23,000 bases of DNA, taken from the NCBI GenBank assembly GCA_964415605.1, contig CAYQBA010000065.1, positions 1 to 23,000 on the forward strand. Direction: 5' to 3'. The stretch's first letter is position 1; every line of letters begins with the position of its first letter. The translations under genes and the position numbers were made by a program. The notes below the pieces were generated by a model, which was not told the origin of the DNA, did not search any database, and saw nothing but the letters and a program-made list of their open reading frames with translations. The DNA comes from UCB3 sp964415605. Its GTDB lineage: Bacteria > Chloroflexota > Anaerolineae > Epilineales > Epilineaceae. Below are positions 7,110 through 14,478 of this stretch, piece after piece.

Positions 7110-7490
7110 TCAGCCGGTCGCCAGCGCGGGCGGCTCGGCGAAGAGGCGCACGACCACCAGTTGATCGCTCAACTCCTGCTCGGCCTCGGCCAGCAGCTCG
7201 GTCAGGCCGCGGGCGCGCACGTCCGCCAACTGTTGGCGCAGCTCGCCCGCACGCCGCTCGGCGCGCGCCATCACCTCGGCGCGCGTGCGCGGGTCACGGA
7301 GCGACTCGGCCAGGCGCCTCAGGGCCGCCCGCCAGTCGGCACCGAACGCCGCGACCGGCTTGAGGTCGGCGCGCAGGAGCGGGTCTCCGAGCAGGCGGTT
7401 GCCCCACCGCCAGGTGGGATCGTCGAACAGCGCACGGCGGGACGTGCCGTTGGGCGGCGCGGATCCAATGGACGAATCGGTGGTGAGCAT
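7110..7490 (-). CDS. Small helical protein of unknown function
   Basis: A 126-residue soluble protein that I do not recognise. Residues 1-20 are polar; 21-45 contain a Trp/Leu-rich segment (DDPTWRWGNRLLGDPLLR); 50-115 are charged and helical with heptad-like Leu/Ala spacing (RRAGELRQQLADVRA, AEAEQELSDQ), consistent with a helical bundle or coiled coil. There is no signal peptide or membrane segment from this start. Longer in-frame starts exist at 7562 (after GGGAGG with a 10-base spacer) and 7592, but the added residues look non-coding in composition. It lies 163 bases downstream of the first VWA gene on the same strand. Confidence 0.6.
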   Translation of the reverse strand: MLTTDSSIGSAPPNGTSRRALFDDPTWRWGNRLLGDPLLRADLKPVAAFGADWRAALRRLAESLRDPRTRAEVMARAERRAGELRQQLADVRARGLTELLAEAEQELSDQLVVVRLFAEPPALATG

Positions 7491-7637
7491 GGTGATGGCC
7501 CCCCAAGCTGCCAGATGCGGTAGGCCGCCGGCGCGGCGCACCCGCCGGCATGCCGGCAGCATAGCGCGCCGACCTCCCGATCGCATGACCATTGATTGAC
7601 CGGAGGCAGACCGCCGGCTGACGATCCGCTGACCGCC

Positions 7638-7650
7638 GGGCGGCCCGCCC
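7638..7650 (-). terminator. Short hairpin just after the first VWA gene
   Basis: GGGCG, loop GCC, CGCCC lies 4-16 bases past the VWA gene stop. The stem is only 5 bp and no T-run follows, so a terminator role is weakly supported. Confidence 0.15.
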
Positions 7651-7653
7651 CGC

Positions 7654-10600
7654 TTACGGCTCGCAGAGCACCTTGCCCGCGATCTGCTGGTAGATCCGCG
7701 TCAGCGCGCCCGCGCTGGGGGCGTAGAAGGCACGATCGTGGCTGCCGGCGATCAGCGAGAGCACGCCCATGTCGGCGTCCGCACCGAAGCCGATGGTGTA
7801 GACGGCAAAGCCCAATCCCCGCGCATCGCGGCCTGCGACCAGCGTGGCGCTCTCGCTGCCGCCGCTGGGTCGCCCGTCGGTCAAGGCGATGATCACCGGC
7901 GCGTGGCCGCGCACGTGGCGCGACGTCAGGAGCTCGGCCGTCGCGCGCTGGAGGCCCAGGTCGATGCGGGTGCCCACGCCCGTGGTCAGGCCCGACAGCG
8001 CAAAGCTGACGGCGGCGCGCGAGCCGGTCAGCGGCTCGACCACGCGCGCCGCGCTGTCGAACGCCACGACGGCCACCTTGTCGTCGGGCAGGTCGGTGAC
8101 CTCCAGGAAGCTCCGGGCCGACGCCACGGCGGCCTGCAGCTTGTTGGTGGCGCTGCCGGCGCTCGCCGGCTCGAGCATGCTGCTCGACGTGTCCATGACC
8201 AGCACGACGTCGGCCCGCTGCGGCTGGCAGCGGTTCTTGTACAGCAGCGGCAGGTGGGCGTTCCAAATGCTGCGCCGCACCACGGTGATCTCCGGCACCG
8301 GGAACGTCGCCTGGCCCGGCGCGCCGGTGGCGTCGACGAAGCCGATGGTGGCCTCGACGTTGGTCGGTCGCTTGCCGGGCTGCGTGGGGTGAACCTGGAA
8401 GCTCAGCGTCCGCCCGGTGGCCGGCACCTCGGTGAGCTGCCATGTCAGCGTGCGCGCCGCGGCGTCGTAGGTCGCCGGGGGCAGCGCCGAGCCGCTCTCG
8501 TAGCGCATGTCCGCCGGCAGCCGGTCGGTCACGGTCGCCTGCTGCAGCAGGCGCACGCCGGTGATGCGGCGCGCGATCTCGCGGTAGACGTCGCCGAGCT
8601 CCGCCTCGGTGGGCGCGTCGAAGTAGAGGTCCGGTGCCGTGGCCATCGACCGCAGCAGATCGGCATCGATGGTCGAGCCGAAGCCGATCGTGTAGAGCGT
8701 GGCGCCGGTGTCCTTGAGGTCTTGGGCGGCCTTGTCGACGCCCAGCCGGTTGGTCGGCTTGCCGTCGGTCATCATGACCACGACGCGCGGCACGCCCGGG
8801 CGCGCCGCCGGCCCGAGGTACTGCTCGCGCGCCCGGTCGAGCGCGTCGATGTAGTTGGTCTGGCCCTGCGGGGTGAGCCGGGACACGGCGCGCACGATCT
8901 GGCGGAGGTCCGCGGTCAACGGCTGCAGCACCTCGGCCGTGGTGGCGAACCCCACGACCGACACCTGCGCGGCGCCGGGGCGCAGCTCGTTGAGGAACGA
9001 CAGCGCCGCCGCCTGCGCGGCGGGCATGGCCGTGCCCATCATGGAGCCGGACTGGTCGATCACCAGCACCACGTCGAGCCGCCCGTCGCCGAGCGGACAC
9101 GCGCCGCGGATCAACAGCTGGACCGTCACGGGCTCGCCGACCTCGACCCGGGCCGGTGCGGCGCGCTTGTCGGTGGTGATGTTGCACTTCGTGCTCGGCG
9201 GCACCGGAACATCGGTCGGCGGCGTGCCGCCGGGTTCAAACACGAGGATATGATCGTTCTTGGCGTCGGCCACGTATGCCCGACCGTTGACGTCGGCCGC
9301 CAGGTCGTTGGCGGTGCCGTCGGATGGGGTGGCCCAAACCGCCCGAAGCTGCTTGTCCAGGCCATACTTCCACACCCGCTCGTCGCGCCCCAGGACGTAA
9401 ACCGCGCTGCCGGCCACGGCGACGCGCACCGGCCCCGCCGGCACCGGCAGCACGTCGGCCCGGCTGCCGTCGAGGTTGCGGATGTCGACCTGGCCCGCCG
9501 ACGGGTCCGCCAGGTAGACCCGGTTGCCCGCCAGCGCGATATCGGAGATGGTGAAGAACGTGGTGTCGCCGGGCACGAGCTGCAGCGGCCAGCTGGCGCG
9601 CAGGATATGATCGCGCCCGTACAACCAGACCTTTTGATCCGCCAGGTCCAGCGCGGCGACCCCCGAGGCGTCACCGTCGATCGCCGTGAGCCAGCCGGTG
9701 GCGGGCACCTCTACGATCCAGTCGTCGGCGGGCGGCGCGTCGAAGCACCGGATCGCGCGCCCCGTGATGATGCACGGGCGCGGCGCGCCGCCCGCGACGT
9801 CGGCCGCAAAGTCCGACGTCGGCCATACGTCGAGGGGCCGCCCGGCGGATGACCAGCGCTGCACGGCAGGCTGGCGGTCCAGGAACACGACGTCGGCGCC
9901 GGCACCGCCGGCCACGCGCCGGGGCGTCAGCATCTGTCCGAGCACGTCGCTCTTGGCGCCCCACTGCACGCCGGTCTTCGGATCGAGGTTTGCACGGTCC
10001 GGCAGGGCCACGATCCCCTTGAAGTCGGCGCCGTCGGTCGTGACCACGAGCCCGGCGCCCGGGCCGATGGCCAGCCGCTGGGGGTTGGTGAACGCGACGT
10101 CGGTCGCAGGTCCGGTGCCGGACCACATCACGAGGTAGCCCGACGGCGAGGCGGCGTACACACGCCCGGCCGGGTCGACGGCGACGTCGCTCAACGTGAT
10201 GCCCTCGATGGCCCGGCGCACGCGCAGCAGCCCGGTCGCGACGCCATTGCCGGCACCGTTCGAGCGATAGATGTAGATCGCGCCGTCCGCCACCACGTAC
10301 ACCCGACCGTCGGGCCCGACGTCGATGCCGAGGACCGTCAACGTGGCGATGTTGGGGTCGCGCCACTGTTCGAGCTGATTGCCGTCGACGTCGTACACGT
10401 CGACGAACGTGCTGGTGCCCGCCAGGCGCGACACGTAAACGCGCCGATCGGGCCCGAAGGCGACGCCCGCGCCGCGCGCCGCCCAAGCTTTCACGAGCGT
10501 GCCGTCGCGGCGGTGGATGGCGCCGCCCGTTTGCCCGAGCACGTAGACCCGGTCGGTCGACACCGCGAGATCCACGAGGCTGCCGACACCGTTGACCGTC

Positions 10601-10875
10601 CAGCTGGCGATGCCTTCGCCCCCAGGCTTGAGATGGTACACGGTGTTGTTCCGGCCGTCGATGACGTAGACGGTGTCATCCTCGGCCACGTCGATGCCTA
10701 GCGCGCGGCCCAGCGCCGGGATGCCGCCCGTGGGCGCGGTGGACGTCCAGGTGGCCACGAGCTGATAGCCCTCGGTCGGGAGCGGCTGCGCCCGGAGCGG
10801 CCCGTGCCCGCCAACCACCAAGGTCGATGCCAGAAGCATCAAGAAGAGGGCCGGAATTCGGCGTGTCGCGGACAT
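7654..10875 (-). CDS. Secreted beta-propeller/dual VWA-domain protein (first of three paralogues)
   Basis: A 1073-residue exported protein. The signal peptide is MSATRRIPALFLMLLASTLVVGG with likely cleavage near residue 30. Residues about 35-555 consist of NHL-like strands with repeated 'GIDVGPDGRVYV' motifs, long enough for two propellers. VWA-1 (about 600-775) has the metal site DQSGS 607-611, T673 and D704. A beta-sandwich (about 780-870, LPADMRYESGSA, RPTNVEA) is followed by a HLPLLYKN motif. VWA-2 (about 888-1070) has DTSSS 895-899, T969 and D1000. Cysteines 564/593 and 883/1071 bracket the VWA domains and probably form disulfides. The start is the second Met because GAGG lies 5 bases upstream; an ATG at 10902 is in frame. 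Likely role: extracellular metal-dependent ligand or surface binding. There is no membrane anchor or sorting signal. Confidence 0.9.
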   Translation of the reverse strand: MSATRRIPALFLMLLASTLVVGGHGPLRAQPLPTEGYQLVATWTSTAPTGGIPALGRALGIDVAEDDTVYVIDGRNNTVYHLKPGGEGIASWTVNGVGSLVDLAVSTDRVYVLGQTGGAIHRRDGTLVKAWAARGAGVAFGPDRRVYVSRLAGTSTFVDVYDVDGNQLEQWRDPNIATLTVLGIDVGPDGRVYVVADGAIYIYRSNGAGNGVATGLLRVRRAIEGITLSDVAVDPAGRVYAASPSGYLVMWSGTGPATDVAFTNPQRLAIGPGAGLVVTTDGADFKGIVALPDRANLDPKTGVQWGAKSDVLGQMLTPRRVAGGAGADVVFLDRQPAVQRWSSAGRPLDVWPTSDFAADVAGGAPRPCIITGRAIRCFDAPPADDWIVEVPATGWLTAIDGDASGVAALDLADQKVWLYGRDHILRASWPLQLVPGDTTFFTISDIALAGNRVYLADPSAGQVDIRNLDGSRADVLPVPAGPVRVAVAGSAVYVLGRDERVWKYGLDKQLRAVWATPSDGTANDLAADVNGRAYVADAKNDHILVFEPGGTPPTDVPVPPSTKCNITTDKRAAPARVEVGEPVTVQLLIRGACPLGDGRLDVVLVIDQSGSMMGTAMPAAQAAALSFLNELRPGAAQVSVVGFATTAEVLQPLTADLRQIVRAVSRLTPQGQTNYIDALDRAREQYLGPAARPGVPRVVVMMTDGKPTNRLGVDKAAQDLKDTGATLYTIGFGSTIDADLLRSMATAPDLYFDAPTEAELGDVYREIARRITGVRLLQQATVTDRLPADMRYESGSALPPATYDAAARTLTWQLTEVPATGRTLSFQVHPTQPGKRPTNVEATIGFVDATGAPGQATFPVPEITVVRRSIWNAHLPLLYKNRCQPQRADVVLVMDTSSSMLEPASAGSATNKLQAAVASARSFLEVTDLPDDKVAVVAFDSAARVVEPLTGSRAAVSFALSGLTTGVGTRIDLGLQRATAELLTSRHVRGHAPVIIALTDGRPSGGSESATLVAGRDARGLGFAVYTIGFGADADMGVLSLIAGSHDRAFYAPSAGALTRIYQQIAGKVLCEP

Positions 10876-10941
10876 GGGAACCTCGCGGGGCGAGCAGATC
10901 ATGGCGGGTGGTCAGCGGCGTCGATCGTTGACCATCATTTC

Positions 10942-10950
10942 AATATAACA
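10942..10950 (-). promoter_or_regulatory. Extended -10 promoter for the first VWA gene
   Basis: On the minus strand TGTTATATT (an extended -10, TGnTATATT) lies in an AT-rich island about 65 bases before the chosen start codon. No convincing -35 is seen, which is usual for extended -10 promoters. A seven-codon frame (ATGGTC to TGA) begins 6 bases after the -10. Confidence 0.4.
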
Positions 10951-10978
10951 AATCCTCGCGCTTCAGGATAGCCATGCG

Positions 10979-10999
10979 GCGTTAGCAATAGATTAACGC
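10979..10999. terminator. GCGTTA/TAACGC hairpin between VWA genes
   Basis: A perfect 6-bp inverted repeat with a 9-base loop lies 12 bases past the stop of the second VWA gene and upstream of the promoter of the first. It could end transcription or be a protein-binding site. No T-run follows. Confidence 0.3.
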
Positions 11000-11011
11000 A
11001 GGCCCACACCC

Positions 11012-14000
11012 TCAACCCTCGCATGGGATGGCCTCGGCGATCGACCGGTAGATGGCGGCCAGGTCGGCGGCGGTCGGGGCGAAGTAAGCCCGGCGGGCGT
11101 CGCCAGCCAGGCGAACCAGGAGCGGGCGGTTCACGTCGTCGCCCAACCCGATGGCGAACAGTCGCACGCCGGCCGCGCGCGCCGCCGCGGCGGCGGCGTC
11201 GACGGCCGACTCGGGTGCGCCGGACTGATTGCCGTCGGTGAGGAGGACGACGGCGGGCAACCGATCCGCGGCGGGCGGCCCGAGCGCATCCAGCGCCGCG
11301 GCGAGCCCGAGGTCGATGCGCGTGCCGGTGCCGGTGGGCAGGCGGTCGAGGGCGGCCAACAAGTCGAACACGTCGCCGGTCAGCGGCCGCACGACGCGCG
11401 CCGAGTTGTTGAACGCCACCACGGCCACGCGATCACGCGGCAGCCGCAGCTGGCCGATGAAGGCGCGCGCGGCCTCGACCGCGGCCGCGATCTTGGTCGG
11501 CCCGCCCGGCGCCGAAGCCTCCTGCATGCTGCCGGACGTGTCGAAGGCCAGCACGACGTCGATGCGCACCTCGGGGCACTTCTGGCGGTAGAGGAGCGGG
11601 AGGAAGGCGCGCCAGCGCTCCGGCGCGACGACCTCGACTTCCGGCACCGGGAACACGAGGCGGCCGGCGTGGCCGACGCCGTCGACGTAGTCGGCCACCG
11701 CCTCGACGTTCGTGGGGCGCACGCCCGCCGCCTGCGGCTGCAGGCGATAGCGCAGGCGAAGGCCGCCCGGCGAGACGCCGGTGACATCCCACGTCAGAGT
11801 GCGGCTGGCGGCGTCGTAGCGCGCGGACGGGCTGGCGGAGCCGGCGATGTAGCGCATGTCGGCCGGCAGCACGTCGCGCACCGTGGCGCGCTCGAGCAGC
11901 GCGGCGGTGGCCACGCGGCGCGCAATGGTGTCGTACACCCGGATGAGGTCGTACTCGGTGGGCGACTCGAAGTAATACGCCGGCGACGTCGAGATGCCGC
12001 GCAGGAACGACCGGTCGACGTCGAGGCCGAGGCCGATGGCGTACACCTCGCGCCCCAAGCCGCGAAAACCGTCGGTGATTGCGGCAATGGTGTCGGCCCC
12101 ATCGTTGGGCCGACCATCGGTCAGGAGGACGATCACCTGGCGCGCGCCCGGCCGGGCGCGCGGGCCGGCGAACTCGTTGGCGGCCGCCTGGACGGCGCCG
12201 AGCATGTTGGTGCCGGAGTCGTCACCCAGCGTCGGGATGGCGCGGATCAAGGCCCGCGGGTTGTCGGTCAGGGGCTGGACGACGTCGACGTCGCTGCTGA
12301 ACGTGATGAGCCCGATCTGGTTCAAGCTGTAGTCGAGCTGGCCGACGAACTCAAGCGCCGCGGTGCGCGCGGCGTCCATCTTGCCGCCGCTCATCGACCC
12401 CGAGGTATCGACCAGGAGCAGGATGTCGGACCGGCCGTCGGCCAGCGGGCACTCGCCTTCGACGGTCAGCTCGACGCCAACCGTCGCGCCGAGCTCGATC
12501 CGCGCCGGCGCGGCGGTCTTGGCGTGGGCCAGGGCGCACCGGTCGCCGAAGGGCGGCATGGCCTGGGGCGTCCCGGCGGGGTCGCGGGCGAACACGGCGA
12601 TCTCGCCGGCCTCGCCCCGGCTGACGTACACCTTGCCGTCGCCGTCGACCGCCACGTCGGTGGCGGCGACGTAGCCGGGCGGGTGGTTGATGGTGGGGTC
12701 TTCGACGGGCCACGCCGCGCGCAGCGCGCCGTCGGCGGCATGCTTGAGCACCCAACCCTCGCGGTTGAGAACGTAGACCGAGCCGTCGGTGCCGGCATCG
12801 AGCCGGATCGCGCTGCCCGGCACCTGCCATTGCCGCACCAGCCCGCCGTCGGCGAGCCGCCGCACCTCCACCCGCTTGTGGGTGCGGTTGAGCAGCACCA
12901 CCTCGCCCTCCACCAGGGCGGCATCGGCGATGCTCTCGAACCCCTCGGGCGGTGCCAACGGCCACTCGGCCACGGGGTTCCCGTTGAAGTCCACGGCAAA
13001 CAGGCGCTGGTCGCCGATGTCGACCGCGATGGCGGTGTTCCCGACGCCGGCCAGATCGAAGGTGTCGACGGCCATCAACCAGCTGAACGGGTTGCCTTCG
13101 GTGGGCGTGGCCCCGGGCGGCGCCCACGACCACTGCGCCCCGCCGTTCCCGTCCTCCGGCCAGAAGGCCATGCGGCGGCCGTCGACGACGAACACCGAGC
13201 CGCGCCGGCCGGCGGCGATGTCGTGGAGCCCGCCGATGCCGAACTGCGTGCGGGGCGTGCCGTCGGTGTTCCAGCTCTGCACGCGCGGCCAGGTATCGAG
13301 CACGAACGCCCGGGCGTCGCGGTTGGCGCTGACGCGGCGCGGCCCCTCGATGCTGCCGAGCGGCGCGAACGGCCCGCCCCAGCGGTCGACGACGCTGCTG
13401 ATGGCACGCCGATCGCGATAGTGGCGGATGCCCGTGAACCCCTGCCGCATGTCCTGCACGGTCGTCACCAGCCCCGAGCCCGGCCCCACGGCCACGCCGC
13501 GGCCGCCCGTGGCCGGCAGCGGCTGCCCGACGAGCTGCCCGAGGTGGAAGCGGGCCAGGCGCAGCTCGGTGACGACGAACACGTCGCCGTCGCCGTCGAC
13601 CGCCACGTCGAGCGGGGCAAGCGCCTGGCCGTCGAGCGCGACCTGATGGCCGCCGATCAACGCGCCGTTGCGGTCGAACTGCCACACGGCCAGCGCCTGG
13701 GTGCCGATGTCGCTGACGTACACCCGGCCGTCGGGACCGACGGCGATGCCCCACGGCTCCTCGAGCAGCGATGACTCGGCATCCCATGTCCGGACCGGCC
13801 GGCCATCGTCGGCGGCCAGCGCCGTGACCTGTCGTGCCGCCAGGAGCGTGACGTACAGCTCGCGCCGCCCCGCGTCCCATGCCAGCCCGCCGGGATGGCC
13901 GGCAAGCGGCCACTGCGCCTTGGGCGCGCCGTCGAGCCCGAGCACGTGGATCCGGTCGGCCTCCGGATCGCTGACGTACACAGCGGTGTCGCCGACCGCC

Positions 14001-14311
14001 ACGTCGCGCGGCTGACCAAGCCCGGCGCCGGCGGCGTCCCACAACGCCAGCGGCGCCCCGTCGGGCGCCAGCACGTGCACCGCGCCCTGGCCGGCGTCGG
14101 CCACGTAGATCCGGTCGTCGGGCCCCACGTCCACGCCCCACGGCGCCCGGAAGAGCCCGGACGTCTTGGGCTCCGCCGCCGAGCGCCAGGTGGCCACGTG
14201 GGCATAGGCCTCGAGCGCGCCCTGGGCGCGCCCGGGCGCGGGGCCGGCGGCCTCGAGCCCGAGCAGAGCGGCAAGCACGGCGACCAGCAACAGGCGGGAT
14301 GAACGGTGCAT
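11012..14311 (-). CDS. Secreted beta-propeller/dual VWA-domain protein (second paralogue)
   Basis: A 1099-residue exported protein with the same architecture as its downstream neighbour. The signal peptide is MHRSSRLLLVAVLAALLGLEAAG, cleaved near AQG (30-31). NHL-like propeller repeats run from about 45 to 580 ('WGVDVGPDDRIYVAD', 'WGIAVGPDGRVYVSD'). VWA-1 (about 620-800) has the MIDAS DTSGS 635-639, T701 and D732. A beta-sandwich follows (about 805-895, LPADMRYIAGSA, RPTNVEA), then FLPLLYRQKC. VWA-2 (about 915-1095) has DTSGS 924-928, T997 and D1026. Cysteines 592/621 and 912/1097 match those of the paralogue. The ATG at 14311 has GAGG 6 bases upstream. The frame stays open far upstream only because of high GC; signal peptide and ribosome site fix the start. 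Likely a metal-dependent adhesin or matrix-binding protein. Confidence 0.92.
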   Translation of the reverse strand: MHRSSRLLLVAVLAALLGLEAAGPAPGRAQGALEAYAHVATWRSAAEPKTSGLFRAPWGVDVGPDDRIYVADAGQGAVHVLAPDGAPLALWDAAGAGLGQPRDVAVGDTAVYVSDPEADRIHVLGLDGAPKAQWPLAGHPGGLAWDAGRRELYVTLLAARQVTALAADDGRPVRTWDAESSLLEEPWGIAVGPDGRVYVSDIGTQALAVWQFDRNGALIGGHQVALDGQALAPLDVAVDGDGDVFVVTELRLARFHLGQLVGQPLPATGGRGVAVGPGSGLVTTVQDMRQGFTGIRHYRDRRAISSVVDRWGGPFAPLGSIEGPRRVSANRDARAFVLDTWPRVQSWNTDGTPRTQFGIGGLHDIAAGRRGSVFVVDGRRMAFWPEDGNGGAQWSWAPPGATPTEGNPFSWLMAVDTFDLAGVGNTAIAVDIGDQRLFAVDFNGNPVAEWPLAPPEGFESIADAALVEGEVVLLNRTHKRVEVRRLADGGLVRQWQVPGSAIRLDAGTDGSVYVLNREGWVLKHAADGALRAAWPVEDPTINHPPGYVAATDVAVDGDGKVYVSRGEAGEIAVFARDPAGTPQAMPPFGDRCALAHAKTAAPARIELGATVGVELTVEGECPLADGRSDILLLVDTSGSMSGGKMDAARTAALEFVGQLDYSLNQIGLITFSSDVDVVQPLTDNPRALIRAIPTLGDDSGTNMLGAVQAAANEFAGPRARPGARQVIVLLTDGRPNDGADTIAAITDGFRGLGREVYAIGLGLDVDRSFLRGISTSPAYYFESPTEYDLIRVYDTIARRVATAALLERATVRDVLPADMRYIAGSASPSARYDAASRTLTWDVTGVSPGGLRLRYRLQPQAAGVRPTNVEAVADYVDGVGHAGRLVFPVPEVEVVAPERWRAFLPLLYRQKCPEVRIDVVLAFDTSGSMQEASAPGGPTKIAAAVEAARAFIGQLRLPRDRVAVVAFNNSARVVRPLTGDVFDLLAALDRLPTGTGTRIDLGLAAALDALGPPAADRLPAVVLLTDGNQSGAPESAVDAAAAAARAAGVRLFAIGLGDDVNRPLLVRLAGDARRAYFAPTAADLAAIYRSIAEAIPCEG

Positions 14312-14424
14312 GGGGGCCTCGCGATGGGCATGGGGTCGATCAACGGACGGCGGGCGTGCATGCCCCAGGCGCGCGGGCCGTGGGCGCTGGCGAGCCGTCG
14401 CTGCCGGCGGCGTCCGGGGCGTGT

Positions 14425-14478
14425 CGGGCATCGCGGTCATCACGGGCATCGCGGTCGTCACGGGCATCGCCGTCATCA
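14425..14478. repeat. Three tandem 18-bp repeats at the end of the third VWA gene
   Basis: Three units of the form CGGGCATCGCSGTCRTCA (14425-14442, 14443-14460, 14461-14478) differ from each other at one or two positions; a fourth, decayed unit starts at 14479. The third unit contains the TGA stop of the third VWA gene; reading on the minus strand, a second TGA follows immediately. In another minus-strand frame the array would read as repeats of PVMTAM, but no gene there is supported. Confidence 0.8.

Noticed and set aside
7738..9852. 704-codon plus-strand frame opposite the first VWA gene (and a similar 701-codon one at 11669-13774)
   Set aside because: Both are Arg/His/Val-rich shadows of clear VWA/propeller coding sequence on the minus strand.
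14425..14478. CRISPR-like array
   Set aside because: The 18-bp units abut directly without spacers and there are no cas genes; it is a simple tandem repeat.
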